This document shows, in pieces, positions 1 to 9,026 of a stretch of DNA of 64,000 nucleotides (positions are counted from its first letter, which is position 1; every line of letters begins with the position of its first letter). The notes under the pieces are model-generated. The model was not told the origin of the DNA. It saw only the letters and a list, made by a program, of their open reading frames with translations, and searched no databases. The DNA comes from CAVTPU01 sp963736695. GTDB taxonomy: Bacteria > Actinomycetota > Actinomycetes > Mycobacteriales > Micromonosporaceae. The translations under genes and the position numbers were made by a program. Where the stretch lies: the NCBI GenBank assembly GCA_963736695.1, contig CAVTPU010000001.1, positions 372,001-436,000 on the forward strand, in the 5' to 3' direction.

Positions 1-2298
1 CTCGATCGCCCGCAGACCGTCCACCTTCGGCGCCAACACCGCGGAGCACCGCTGCGGATCCTTACGGAAATGGAGCGCATCGTCGATCGCGCCGGCGAGG
101 TGAAACACCGCGTGCAGCCGGCCATACACGAGTCTGGCGTGCTCGGACGCCGCCTCAACGTCGGCGTGATTGGTGACATCGGCTCGGACATACTCGACTC
201 GAGCCCCGCGCGCACGCCACCGGGCGATCTCGGCCACCAGGTCAGCGTCCGGTTCCCGCCGGCCGGCGAGCACTACCCGCGCCTGATATCGGTCAATCAG
301 ATGTGCGGTGAGGATTCTGGCCAGCCGGCCAGCGCCACCGGTGATCAGACATACCGCGCCGGTGCGCAACCGTGTCGGCCGGGCGACCGGCTCCACTACC
401 TGCCCATACGAAGTCTCGCGCCGACCCGCGCGGTAGCGAACCTCCGCCGTGTCGTCGCCGAATCCGGCCGTCTCCGCGTCGATGACCGCGGCGAATCGGG
501 CCGGATCGGGGTCGTCGTCCAGCACGACAGAACGACCGGCGATCACCGGCGTCTCGGCGCTGATCGTGCGAACCAGCGCCGCCACCGCCTGCCGGGGCTG
601 GGCGTGCGGGCCGGCGGTGCCGACATAGAGCAACGGCGCCCGGCGTGTCGGCCGAGCCGCCACCATCGCGGCCGCCACCCGCCGAACGAGGTCGTGTGGG
701 CGGGCCGCGCTCGGTTCGACGCCGGCGATGTGGTCGACCACACACACGACCGGCGGTCGATCGTCGACAGTGAGCGCGGCCACCCGATGCCGCAACAGGT
801 CTGCGGACAGGAGCGTGCCATCGGGTCCGGCGTCGACCACCTCCACTCGGTGTCCACAGTGACGCAACTCGTCCGCCACCGCCCGTCCGTGGCTGGCTGC
901 CGTCGCGAGCAGCAACAGACTGCCGCGCTCGCGCTCAGCGGCGGGTGCGGGCAACGGTTCGGCCCGCCAGCAGCGGCTGACGACCATAAGCTCAAGCGTT
1001 GCCTGTTCCGGTTCGCCGTCGATCGGGGCGTCGCCACGCGCGGCGTTCGGCGCGACCGACGGCTCCGCCGCGGGAGCGGTCTCCACCGTCGGTGGGCCAT
1101 ACGTCGAGGCGAGATGGCGTGACAGTTCGGCGATGTCGCCGAACTCGAACAGCAGGGTCGGATAGGTCCGGCCACCCACAACCCGTTGCAGGTCCTCGCT
1201 GACCGCGAGCATGCCGACCGAATCGAGACCCTGCTCATAGAACCCCCGGGCCACCGCTACCTCGGCCGCGGGCCGGTCCAGCCGTTGGCCCACCAGTTCA
1301 CGCAGGTGCTCTGCGTAGGCGGACGCCACCGAATCCAGGTCCGCAACCGCGTGGACGACGGGCTCGGCTGCCCGACTGCTGACGACGTCCGCTAGGCTGT
1401 TCGTCCGCTCGTCGACCCGCACGCCGGCTCGGGAATCGCCATCACCGTTCGGGAGCAGCGTCGTGATCAGATCCGGGCGCCGAATTCGTTTGCAGGTCAA
1501 TCGTATGAACTCGGCCACCAACGCCCCTGACTCCGGGTCATACGCCTGGTAGCTGTTGTGCATCACATCCCCGGATGGGGCCCGCGACTCCTCCTGCGGC
1601 ACATGCACCAGGCAACGGGCCCCGGCGGGCCGCGGCATGCGAACCTCATCGATGGAGATCGGAATGAACGGAGCATCCAACACCGGGGTACGCGCGAAAG
1701 CCACCAGTGTGGACGCGTCCAGGAGGGCTGGATGCATGTGGAAGAGGTTCGCGTGCGCCATCGTCGACTCGTGCAGACTCAGATCAGCGACCAATGCGCC
1801 GCCGCCCAGCCGGATCGCGCCCGACGCCCGCATGGGAGGGCCGTGCACGATGTCCTCACTGCGCGCCTGCTCATACAACCGTCGCATGTCCCGGTCTTCG
1901 CTGGTCGACGCAAACAACGCGGCGGGATTGACCCGTCGATCGGCCGGATCGTCAAGGAACAACCGCGCGGTCAGGTTCGGCCTCCACGGGCCGACGGGTT
2001 CGCCGGCCCGGCTGGGCCGGCTCACGACGGTCACCTCGGCTCCCGTCGGCCTCACCTGTCCGACCTGGACCCGCACCTCACGGTCGAGCCCGTCGTCGCC
2101 GGTGGCTACCGGTTCGGTGAACAGCACGTCCCGGATGACTGCCGCCTCGAACGCGATGCCGCGCGCGACCAGCGCCCGCAGGACCACGTCCAGCAACGCC
2201 ACTCCCGGCAAGACACTCACCCCGTGAACCCGGTGGTGACGCATGACGAAGTCGTCATGACTCACGACCAGTCGGGACGACAGCGGTAGCCCAGGCAC
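1..2298 (-). CDS. trans-AT type polyketide synthase, DH-ACP-KR N-terminal part (3' end cut by window)
   Basis: The frame is open from a GTG at 2298 to the window edge (766 codons). An AAGGAG ribosome site lies five bases upstream of the GTG. Residues about 15-300 form a dehydratase: HxxxGxxxxP occurs near residue 22 and the second catalytic Asp in HPALLDAS near 194. A carrier protein follows with its phosphopantetheine Ser near 360 (GLDSVG). A ketoreductase then starts with the nucleotide motif TGGAGRLA near 653 and is cut before its active-site Tyr. There is no KS or AT in front of the DH. It therefore probably completes the module whose KS ends the upstream megasynthase (9306-19310). It lies 16 bases downstream of the ferredoxin gene, so P450, ferredoxin and PKS look co-transcribed. 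Product structure is inferred, not shown. Confidence 0.92.
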   Translation of the reverse strand, partial: MPGLPLSSRLVVSHDDFVMRHHRVHGVSVLPGVALLDVVLRALVARGIAFEAAVIRDVLFTEPVATGDDGLDREVRVQVGQVRPTGAEVTVVSRPSRAGEPVGPWRPNLTARLFLDDPADRRVNPAALFASTSEDRDMRRLYEQARSEDIVHGPPMRASGAIRLGGGALVADLSLHESTMAHANLFHMHPALLDASTLVAFARTPVLDAPFIPISIDEVRMPRPAGARCLVHVPQEESRAPSGDVMHNSYQAYDPESGALVAEFIRLTCKRIRRPDLITTLLPNGDGDSRAGVRVDERTNSLADVVSSRAAEPVVHAVADLDSVASAYAEHLRELVGQRLDRPAAEVAVARGFYEQGLDSVGMLAVSEDLQRVVGGRTYPTLLFEFGDIAELSRHLASTYGPPTVETAPAAEPSVAPNAARGDAPIDGEPEQATLELMVVSRCWRAEPLPAPAAERERGSLLLLATAASHGRAVADELRHCGHRVEVVDAGPDGTLLSADLLRHRVAALTVDDRPPVVCVVDHIAGVEPSAARPHDLVRRVAAAMVAARPTRRAPLLYVGTAGPHAQPRQAVAALVRTISAETPVIAGRSVVLDDDPDPARFAAVIDAETAGFGDDTAEVRYRAGRRETSYGQVVEPVARPTRLRTGAVCLITGGAGRLARILTAHLIDRYQARVVLAGRREPDADLVAEIARWRARGARVEYVRADVTNHADVEAASEHARLVYGRLHAVFHLAGAIDDALHFRKDPQRCSAVLAPKVDGLRAIE

Positions 2299-2314
2299 GC
2301 CCGCTCCTTTCGTT

Positions 2315-2545
2315 TCAGTACGTTTCCCGGGGCATGTCCCCGGAGAAGCCGATCGCCGAGACCGGACAGAGCCGGACCGCCTCCCGCACCCGTGCCCATA
2401 CACGCTCCGGCGGCACGTCGACGACTAGTGTGACCACACCGTCGTCGCGGGATTGGTCGAACACCTCGGGCGCCACCGATGCGCACATGCCCGAACCGCA
2501 GCACCGACCTCGGTCCACAGTGACCCGCAACGCCGCTCCGCTCAC
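2315..2545 (-). CDS. ferredoxin (3Fe-4S/4Fe-4S type) partner of P450
   Basis: This is a 76-residue protein. Its N-terminal half carries a Cys cluster (CCGSGMC) followed by a lone CP motif (LCPVSAIGF) near the C-terminus, the pattern of small actinobacterial ferredoxins that feed electrons to cytochromes P450. The GTG start at 2545 overlaps the TGA of the P450 gene by four bases. An apparent longer reading frame upstream lies within the P450 and is not favoured. The position directly behind the P450 makes that enzyme its likely redox partner; the ferredoxin reductase is not in the window. Confidence 0.9.
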   Translation of the reverse strand: MSGAALRVTVDRGRCCGSGMCASVAPEVFDQSRDDGVVTLVVDVPPERVWARVREAVRLCPVSAIGFSGDMPRETY

Positions 2546-3756
2546 CAGACGACCGGAAGCGAGTCGACCCCGAACAGGCCGACGGTGTTCGGTCGCAGCG
2601 GAACCTGCTCGCGCGGGACTGCGAGTTTCAACGCCGGGACCCGTTCGAACAACATGCGAAACACCACATCCAGTTCCATCCGGGCCATCGCGTGGCCCAG
2701 GCACTGGTGCGCGCCGAAACTGAACGCCACGTGGTGGCGCGCCCCGCGCCGCACGTCGAACCGGTTCGGGTCGTCGAAAGCACCCGGGTCACGGTTGGCG
2801 GCCTCCAGCACGAACACAACGCCCTCGCCGGCCCGGATCACGTCGTCACCAACCGTGATGTCGGCCAGCGCCACCCGCTGAACCGGGTTCTGCACGATGG
2901 TCTGGTGGCGCAGGATCTCCTCGACCGCGACCGGCCAACCGGTCGGGTCAGCCAACAGGATCTCCAGCTGGTCGCGGTGTTCCAGCAGGGCAAACGTCCC
3001 TAGCCCGATCATTGTGGCGGTGGTCTCGTGCCCGCCAACCAACAGAATCAGCGAGATGGTGACCAGTTCCTCACGGCTCAGATGCCCCGGCCGGACCTCT
3101 TCGACGATCATCCGGCTGATCAGATCCTCGCCCGGCGAGCTCTCCCGCCGACCCACCAGTTCACTCAGATATGCCATGATGGCCCCCATCGCGGCCATCA
3201 TCTGCTCCTGTGTGCTGGTGGTATCAATCATGGCGCGGGTGTTGCGTTCAAACACATCCCGGTCGTCGTAAGGCACCCCGAGCAGGCCGCAGATCGTCCG
3301 CGAAGGCACCGGAAAGGCGAGGTCCCGGATGATGTCGGCCGGCGGGCCAGCGTTGACCATCGTGTCCAGGCAATCAGCCACGATCGTCTCCACCTCGGTC
3401 CGCAATTGGCGGGCCCGACGCAGAGTGAAGTCCTTACTCAACATGCGGCGAATGCGGTAATGCGGCTCCCCGTCAAGGCGCATGAAGGTGCCTTTCAACG
3501 GCGATTCGAACGCACCCGCGTAGAGGAATGGATATCCGGCCACGGTCTCGTCGGCGCTGAGCCGCTCGTCGTCGAGCAGCCGACGCACGTCGTCGTGGCG
3601 GGTGATGAACACGGCCGGGAGCCCGCTCGGCAACGTCACCCGGACCAGACCGGGCTGAGCCTGCACCCGCAGATAGTCCTGCGGCGGGTGGAACGGGTTC
3701 GACCGGACGGCGGGAAACGCGGTGAGCACAGGGTCACGGCCGATCGTCTCAGTCAT
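2542..3756 (-). CDS. cytochrome P450
   Basis: This 404-residue bacterial class I P450 shows all main signatures: the I-helix oxygen motif GGHETT near residue 245, the K-helix ExxR (EEILR), and the haem loop FSFGAHQCLG with the Cys ligand near residue 353. The full length is typical for tailoring CYP107/CYP105-like enzymes. It is the first gene of a P450-ferredoxin-PKS unit and probably hydroxylates or epoxidises the polyketide product or an intermediate. The substrate cannot be read from the sequence. A pair of direct repeats lies 25-43 bases upstream of its start and may be a regulatory site. Confidence 0.95.
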   Translation of the reverse strand: MTETIGRDPVLTAFPAVRSNPFHPPQDYLRVQAQPGLVRVTLPSGLPAVFITRHDDVRRLLDDERLSADETVAGYPFLYAGAFESPLKGTFMRLDGEPHYRIRRMLSKDFTLRRARQLRTEVETIVADCLDTMVNAGPPADIIRDLAFPVPSRTICGLLGVPYDDRDVFERNTRAMIDTTSTQEQMMAAMGAIMAYLSELVGRRESSPGEDLISRMIVEEVRPGHLSREELVTISLILLVGGHETTATMIGLGTFALLEHRDQLEILLADPTGWPVAVEEILRHQTIVQNPVQRVALADITVGDDVIRAGEGVVFVLEAANRDPGAFDDPNRFDVRRGARHHVAFSFGAHQCLGHAMARMELDVVFRMLFERVPALKLAVPREQVPLRPNTVGLFGVDSLPVVW

Positions 3757-3780
3757 GCCGCGAGTCTGCGCACGCCTGCC

Positions 3781-3799
3781 CTCAATTCCCGCTCAATTC
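3781..3799. promoter_or_regulatory. heptamer direct repeat with 4-base spacer (SARP-box-like)
   Basis: TCAATTC occurs twice with CCGC between (11-base period) in the divergent gap between the P450 and globin genes. Heptamer direct repeats with this period are how Streptomyces SARP activators are known to bind. The heptamer itself is not a close match to published consensus sites, and no clear -10 lies at the expected distance. Confidence 0.3.
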
Positions 3800-3867
3800 T
3801 GTGCACGCCGCATGACCGCGACGTGATGCCATAGACCACATCAGATTGCTAACCTCGGGAGACCACT

Positions 3868-4353
3868 GTGGATTTCGAGAACGTCGAAGGCATCCGGGCT
3901 GACGGTGTCACACGGGTCGATGGAAAGACCATGCTCGAACACGCTGGTGGGCGGAATAAGGTCAAACAGTTCGTGGACCACTTCCACGAATCAGCCCTCG
4001 CAGACGACCTGCTTGGTGAGATGTTCCGTGCCGGCCGACCAACCCACTCGGCTCACCTCACCTCGTTCCTCGAAGAGATCATGGGCGGCCGGAAGGGCTA
4101 CACCGACCACCACAATGGAGTGAAGGGCTTGTTTGACGCCCATGCCGGGCTCGGCATCACCGAACCGCAGCGAGTTCGGTTTGTCGAGCTATTGATGGCG
4201 GCCGCCGACGCGGTCGGCCTTCCGAGCGACGAACGCTTCCGCGCCGCACTGCGGGCGCGGGTCGAACAAGGATCGACGTTCTCCGCCGTGCTCTCGAGGG
4301 AGGACGCGTCGCCGCTGCAACCGTGGCCGCCGGTGGGCAGTTGGGATTGGTGA
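3868..4353 (+). CDS. truncated haemoglobin-like globin
   Basis: This 161-residue protein contains a group II truncated-globin-like core. Residues about 25-130 hold a helix VKQFVDHFHESALADDLL, then AHLTSFLEEIMGG with a following YTDHHNGVK segment that should supply the proximal His, then an FVELLMAAADAVGLP helix. The GTG start at 3868 follows a GGGAGA site. It is transcribed away from the neighbouring P450 and towards a second P450, with a strong hairpin after it. Family members bind O2, NO or CO. Inside a biosynthetic cluster it may supply or scavenge a gas, or protect haem enzymes. The role is inferred; the fold call is moderately firm. Confidence 0.75.
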   Translation: MDFENVEGIRADGVTRVDGKTMLEHAGGRNKVKQFVDHFHESALADDLLGEMFRAGRPTHSAHLTSFLEEIMGGRKGYTDHHNGVKGLFDAHAGLGITEPQRVRFVELLMAAADAVGLPSDERFRAALRARVEQGSTFSAVLSREDASPLQPWPPVGSWDW

Positions 4354-4409
4354 CCGCACAGTCGACGCGCCTTCGCGCATCCCCGAACCCGGCGACGAAT
4401 ACGGCTCAC

Positions 4410-4452
4410 ACGGTGGCCGACCGGCAAGATTTCCCTGCCGGTCGGCCACCGT
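4410..4452. terminator. bidirectional hairpin terminator
   Basis: A perfect 17-bp inverted repeat (arms 4410-4426 and 4436-4452, nine-base loop) lies between the convergent globin and second P450 genes. It has no long T tract, which is common for actinobacterial terminators. Confidence 0.8.
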
Positions 4453-4477
4453 CGTGTGGGGCCAGGCGTTGGCCGCG

Positions 4478-5695
4478 TCAGCTCGATTGGTTCCATTCGA
4501 CCGGCAGCGCGACAGGCCCGCGGGTCAGCGCGTGCTCTCGCCAGACGACCTGATCCGGTGCGACCACGAGACGAAGCCCGGGCAAACGGGCGAGCAGACT
4601 GTTGATCGCGACCTGAAGCTCTAGTCGAGCCAGGTGGGAGCCGGGGCAGTGGTGCGGCCCATAGCTGAATGCCATGTGTAGATGTGCGTTGTCACGGTTC
4701 AGGTCGACCTGGTCCGGCTGGGCGAATACCCGTTCGTCGTGATTGGCCGAGTAGTGCACCGGCATGACCGCCTCGCCGGCCTTCAGCTTGACGCCACCGA
4801 TTTCGAGGTCTTCGGTGGCGACCCTGGCGAAGCCGCCGGTCGCCATCACCGGCGCCACCCGGAGCAACTCCTCCAAGGCGTCGGCTACCCGCTCCGGCGC
4901 GGCGCGCAGTGCCTGCGTCAACGCCTCGTCGGACAACATCAGAAATGCGACGTTGGCCAGCTGATAGACGGTGGTCTCATGCCCCGCGATAATCACGGTG
5001 GTGGCGAGGTTGACCATCTCCTCGTCGCTGAGCCGGTCTCCCTCTTCATGGGCCTGCGCCAGCGTGCTGAGCAGGTCTCCGGTGGGGTGCTCCCGCCGCT
5101 CGGCCAAGCGCTCAGCGAGGAAACCGACAATCTCTCCGAACGCGGCACGCGTCTGCTCGGGCGTGCGGCCCGCACCGGCACTGAGAACAATCTCGGCTCG
5201 GGCCATGAACCACGATCGCATGTCGACCGGAACGCCGAGAACCTCCGCCATCACCACCGCGGGAACGACCGCAGCGAAGTCGGCCACCAGGTCCGCCGGC
5301 GGTCCTCCGCGAAGCATCTGCCCCAACGCCTCGTCGACCACACGCTGCACGGCGGGGCGCATCTCAGCCACCCGGCGGGCGGTGAATGTCCCCATCAGCA
5401 CACGGCGAAGCCGGGTGTGCTCGGGCGGGTCAAGCGCACTCAACGCGGAAGGCTCGGTGATGAACGGATGGACCCGGGGTTCGTCCGGCCCCACCACCGC
5501 GGCACGACTCAGCCGAGGATCGGACAGCACCTGCCGCACGTCGTCATACCGCGTCGCCAGATAGGTCGTGCCGCCGAATGGCGGATCGACCAGGACCAGC
5601 CCGTCGGCAGCACGTGCCTCCCGGTAGGCGGGATGCAGCGTGAGGCCGGGCTGCGGGCCGAAAGGATAGGGGCGTGGCTCGTCGTCCGATGGCAT
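4478..5695 (-). CDS. cytochrome P450 (second)
   Basis: This is a complete 405-residue P450. It has I-helix AGHETT, K-helix ELLR and a haem loop FSYGPHHCPG with the Cys ligand near residue 349. It differs clearly from the P450 at 2542-3756 and is not a recent duplicate. It is the last gene of the run megasynthase-ACP-KS-thioesterase-HCS-P450 on the minus strand and ends just before a hairpin terminator. The start is an ATG (MPSDDEPRP). It probably performs a late oxidation; substrate unknown. No ferredoxin is adjacent, so it may share the one at 2315. Confidence 0.94.
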   Translation of the reverse strand: MPSDDEPRPYPFGPQPGLTLHPAYREARAADGLVLVDPPFGGTTYLATRYDDVRQVLSDPRLSRAAVVGPDEPRVHPFITEPSALSALDPPEHTRLRRVLMGTFTARRVAEMRPAVQRVVDEALGQMLRGGPPADLVADFAAVVPAVVMAEVLGVPVDMRSWFMARAEIVLSAGAGRTPEQTRAAFGEIVGFLAERLAERREHPTGDLLSTLAQAHEEGDRLSDEEMVNLATTVIIAGHETTVYQLANVAFLMLSDEALTQALRAAPERVADALEELLRVAPVMATGGFARVATEDLEIGGVKLKAGEAVMPVHYSANHDERVFAQPDQVDLNRDNAHLHMAFSYGPHHCPGSHLARLELQVAINSLLARLPGLRLVVAPDQVVWREHALTRGPVALPVEWNQSS

Positions 5696-5729
5696 CGGCG
5701 GCGTCTCCTTGTCTGTCGAAACTGCACGG

Positions 5730-6962
5730 TCAGGACCAGCGATAGACCCGATGAAAGTCAGCGATGTGGTCGAGAACCAACAGGCCTCGACCGTCGAAGC
5801 ATGTGCGGTACACGTCGGAATACGGTGCGGTGTCGAAGGTATAGTCGCGATGACCGGGCATCCGGTGCACGCTCAGCTCGCTGACCACCTCGTACTCGTC
5901 AATGCTCAGTTCCCGCCGCTTGGCGATGGCCGAACCGATGCCCATCGAACCGACAACCTGACTCGCCTGCGGCCCGATCACGCCGCTGTAGAACTCGGAC
6001 GCGCATCCCGAACCGTAGGAGAACAGGCCGATGCGGGCCGGCGTCGGCACCGGCGTGTGGTCGATGAGCGAGCACAACGCCACATACAGCGCTGCTGAAT
6101 AGACATTGCCGATCTGGGCGCCGTATCGCAGCGACCTGGCAAGTCGCCGATCGAAGTCGTTGTCCACTTCGTCCGGTGAACTGCGATACAGGGAACGCAT
6201 CAGGGTCCGGTGCGCGCCACGGACCATGCCGCCAAACGGCATATGAAACGCCAAGTGGTCGAAGGTGGTGCGGAAGTCGCTGCCGCGCACGCGGGTGGCA
6301 TACATGGCGTAGCTCTCTTTGAGACAGTGCAGGTATGACATGAGTGACAGATCGGAGTCCCCGGCCTCCAGATCGGGGCGGGGCCGTGCGGTGTCCATCA
6401 CTTCGTAACTGTGGTAGCCGTTCGCCCCCCGGTCTAGGGCCAGCACCCGAGGCTGGTCGCTGACGATCATGGCAACCGCACCGGCGCCCTGCGACGGCTC
6501 CCAGTATGTATTCTTGTCGATGAGCGCGGCCGCGTCGGTGGCGATCACCAACGCCTTCACTCCACCCACCGGCGTGTTGGCGATCAGCCCGGCCGCAGTG
6601 GCCAGGGCCGCGGTGCCGCCGTAGCAGGCGTGTTTGACCTCGAACGACCGACACCGACGCGACAGTCCCAGATAGTCGTGCACATAGGTGCTCAGCGGCT
6701 TTCCATAGTCCACTCCGGACTCGGTTCCCACCACCACAGCTTCGATCGAGTCGCGCTCGGCTGGGTCCAACGCGTCGATCAACGGTTTAGCCGCGTTGAC
6801 GGCGTTTGTCACCGGGTCCTCGCACGGCAGATTGACCGACTTGCTCTCCATCAGGAGGTTATCGAACCGCCGGGTGTCGAGGCCGCGCGCCTCAAACAGG
6901 GTGCGCACCAACAACGAGGCCCGGCCGGGATAGACGTTGATGGCTTCAATTCCGAGGGGCAC
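5730..6962 (-). CDS. HMG-CoA synthase-like beta-branching enzyme (HCS)
   Basis: This 410-residue member of the HMG-CoA synthase family shows the catalytic Cys in KHACYGG near residue 113, the Glu in the early TESGVD segment, and a His-containing HMPFGGMVRGAH segment. In trans-AT polyketide pathways the family (PksG/CurD/LnmM-type) adds an acetyl- or propionyl-ACP carbanion to a beta-ketoacyl-ACP, starting beta-alkyl branching. Its partners are adjacent: the decarboxylating KS (7806-9026) and donor ACP (9023-9295), with an ECH1-like dehydratase at 22584. The GTG start at 6962 lies three bases after the thioesterase stop, suggesting translational coupling. Confidence 0.93.
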   Translation of the reverse strand: MPLGIEAINVYPGRASLLVRTLFEARGLDTRRFDNLLMESKSVNLPCEDPVTNAVNAAKPLIDALDPAERDSIEAVVVGTESGVDYGKPLSTYVHDYLGLSRRCRSFEVKHACYGGTAALATAAGLIANTPVGGVKALVIATDAAALIDKNTYWEPSQGAGAVAMIVSDQPRVLALDRGANGYHSYEVMDTARPRPDLEAGDSDLSLMSYLHCLKESYAMYATRVRGSDFRTTFDHLAFHMPFGGMVRGAHRTLMRSLYRSSPDEVDNDFDRRLARSLRYGAQIGNVYSAALYVALCSLIDHTPVPTPARIGLFSYGSGCASEFYSGVIGPQASQVVGSMGIGSAIAKRRELSIDEYEVVSELSVHRMPGHRDYTFDTAPYSDVYRTCFDGRGLLVLDHIADFHRVYRWS

Positions 6963-6965
6963 GGC

Positions 6966-7724
6966 TCACTCCGCTCCAGGGTCGTGCCGTCCGGCAGCAA
7001 CCACATCCACCAGTTCGTGCCGGATGCTCGCGCACACCTGCGCGCGTGCGGGGTTGAGATAGAAGTGGTCTCCGGCGAAGACCCGCAGTCGAAATCCTTG
7101 GCCCGCCACGTCTCGCCAAGCCAGCATCTCGTTCGCGGTGACCAGCGGGTCGTCCTCGCCGGTAAACGCCGACACCGGCACCGGCAACCGACGGGCCCGC
7201 GCGGCATAGGTCTCGTTGACCTGAAAGTCGGCTCGGATTGTCGGCAGCAGCGCGGCCAACAGCTCCGGATGGGCCATAACTTCCGCTGGTACGCCGTTGA
7301 GGGTGCGCAGGTAGGCCGCGAAAGCCTCGTCGGAGAGTTGATGAGTGGGAGGCTGCCGAGCTGGCAGATGCGGTGGGCGGCGGCCGGAGACAAACAACCG
7401 CTCCGGCGCCGCGCCCAAGTCGCACAGCCGCGCACACAATTCATAAGCCACCGCCGCACCCAAGCTGTGTCCGAACAGCGCGAACGGTCCGCGCAACTGC
7501 GGCAAGAGGTCGGTCAGCACCTCGCGGGCCAACTCGGTCATGTGGGTATGCGGCCGTTGACGCCAGCGGGACTCCCGGCCAGGCAACACCACCGGGCACA
7601 CGTCGATGTGGGGCGCCAGATGCTCGCGCCACGGCCGGTATGCGGCTCCGCCTCCGCCGGCGTGCGCGAAGCAGAACAGCCGGGGCGCCCCAGCGGCCGG
7701 CGAACCGGCCCGATCTGTGCTCAC
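6966..7724 (-). CDS. type II thioesterase
   Basis: This alpha/beta hydrolase of about 252 residues has FCFAHAGGGG near the N-terminus, nucleophile motif GHSLG near residue 86, an Asp in the GEDDPLV segment, and the catalytic His in GDHFYLNP. This is the standard layout of stand-alone editing thioesterases of NRPS/PKS clusters, which free stalled or mis-primed carrier proteins. The GTG at 7724 was chosen because GGAGGGA lies just upstream; a longer frame to 7754 lacks support. A 14-bp perfect palindrome (7740-7753) sits directly in front of the gene. Confidence 0.92.
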   Translation of the reverse strand: MSTDRAGSPAAGAPRLFCFAHAGGGGAAYRPWREHLAPHIDVCPVVLPGRESRWRQRPHTHMTELAREVLTDLLPQLRGPFALFGHSLGAAVAYELCARLCDLGAAPERLFVSGRRPPHLPARQPPTHQLSDEAFAAYLRTLNGVPAEVMAHPELLAALLPTIRADFQVNETYAARARRLPVPVSAFTGEDDPLVTANEMLAWRDVAGQGFRLRVFAGDHFYLNPARAQVCASIRHELVDVVAAGRHDPGAE

Positions 7725-7739
7725 ACGGCTCCCTCCATC

Positions 7740-7753
7740 TGCGGTGCACCGCA
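7740..7753. repeat. 14-bp perfect palindrome upstream of thioesterase
   Basis: TGCGGTGCACCGCA reads the same on both strands and lies 16 bases before the thioesterase GTG, in the 81-base gap after the KS gene. It could be an operator or chance in GC-rich DNA. Confidence 0.3.
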
Positions 7754-7805
7754 CGCTACGGCGGCCCGCCCGACGACGATGCGCACGATTGCGCGCGCCG
7801 CGATC

Positions 7806-9026
7806 TCATTGGGGAGCGGTCAGCACGAGCGAGGTGTTCACGCCGCCGAAGGCGAGTCCGTTGGACAGGGCCGCACGGATGGTCGCCTTCTCGCCGTCCG
7901 GCCCGGGCAGCCGACAGGTTGGCGCGGATGGGGTGACCAGCCCAGCCATCGCGTGCACGAATCCATACCGGATCGCGAGGACCGTGGCCGCCGCTTCGAT
8001 AACCCCGGCCGCGCCGAGGCAGTGGCCCACCAGCGACTTGGTGGAGGTGATCCAGGGGCCGGGCTGCGCGAACACGTGACGCAGCGCGTCCAATTCGGCG
8101 TGATCCCCCGCGATCGACCCGGTCCCGTGCGCATTGACATAGTCGATCTCAGCCGGACCACGACCGGCCCGACGCAGCGCGCGCCGCATCGCCGCCACCT
8201 CCCCGGCCACCGCCGGGGCGGGCAGGGCATTGGCGTCGAGAACATGAGCGTATCCAGCCAGATCGGCCAATGACCCCGCCTGTGCCGCCCCCGGCGCCTC
8301 CAGAATCAGGCAGGCCGCACCCTCGCCGATGACGAATCCGCGATGGCTGGCGTCGAACGGCACGCTCGGAGCGTCCCAGGACAGGGCTCCGAGGTTGGCG
8401 AGAGCGCCGAGTTCCACTGAGGACGGAACGACCGGGATGCCGAGAACCAGACACCGGTCGACCTCACCGGCGGCGATCAACCGGGCCGCGCTGATCACCG
8501 CCGCGTTCCCGCTGGCCGACGCGAGACCCACCGTGAATCCGGGGCCCGCCACGCCGAAGGTCTGACTGATCACGCCGATCGGGTTGGTGGACAACGCGTG
8601 CAGCGCGAACGTCGGCGGGGCCCGGTCCGGTCGAACGGCGTGCGCCATGTGCGTCTCGTGCGCCCAGTGACCGTCCAGGTCCCGAGCGGTCGCGACAATG
8701 CCCACGCGGTCCGGCGGCACGGGCCGCTCGTGGCAGTCGGCGGCCAGCCATGCCTCCATCGCAACAGCCAAAGACACATGCACCGACCGAGGCGTACGCC
8801 GAGCGGCGCCAAGCGCCCGCTTTCGCAGTTCTGCCGGCAGCGAGGGCAGGTCCTCGAGCGCCACGGCGAGGTCGAACGCCGGCAACGTGGCGCGAAACCG
8901 AGGGCCGGGCCCGTCCTGCTCGACGATCGCGGTGCGCCCGGCTCGCAGCCCGGCCGAGAACGCGGCCACGCCGAACCCGAAGCCGGTAGCCACGCCCAGA
9001 CCGGTGATGTGCGCGACGGTGCTCAT
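7806..9026 (-). CDS. decarboxylating ketosynthase of beta-branching cassette (Cys to Ser)
   Basis: This 406-residue free-standing ketosynthase fold has both His motifs, HGTGS and the SLVGHCLGAAG segment. The nucleophile position reads GLASASGN, with Ser where condensing enzymes have Cys (near residue 170). This is the known hallmark of the PksF/CurC-type enzymes that decarboxylate malonyl-ACP to acetyl-ACP for the HMG-CoA-synthase-like partner. The start codon at 9026 overlaps the stop of the carrier protein gene, and HCS lies two genes downstream. Gene order and the Ser substitution make the role fairly certain. Confidence 0.93.
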   Translation of the reverse strand: MSTVAHITGLGVATGFGFGVAAFSAGLRAGRTAIVEQDGPGPRFRATLPAFDLAVALEDLPSLPAELRKRALGAARRTPRSVHVSLAVAMEAWLAADCHERPVPPDRVGIVATARDLDGHWAHETHMAHAVRPDRAPPTFALHALSTNPIGVISQTFGVAGPGFTVGLASASGNAAVISAARLIAAGEVDRCLVLGIPVVPSSVELGALANLGALSWDAPSVPFDASHRGFVIGEGAACLILEAPGAAQAGSLADLAGYAHVLDANALPAPAVAGEVAAMRRALRRAGRGPAEIDYVNAHGTGSIAGDHAELDALRHVFAQPGPWITSTKSLVGHCLGAAGVIEAAATVLAIRYGFVHAMAGLVTPSAPTCRLPGPDGEKATIRAALSNGLAFGGVNTSLVLTAPQ

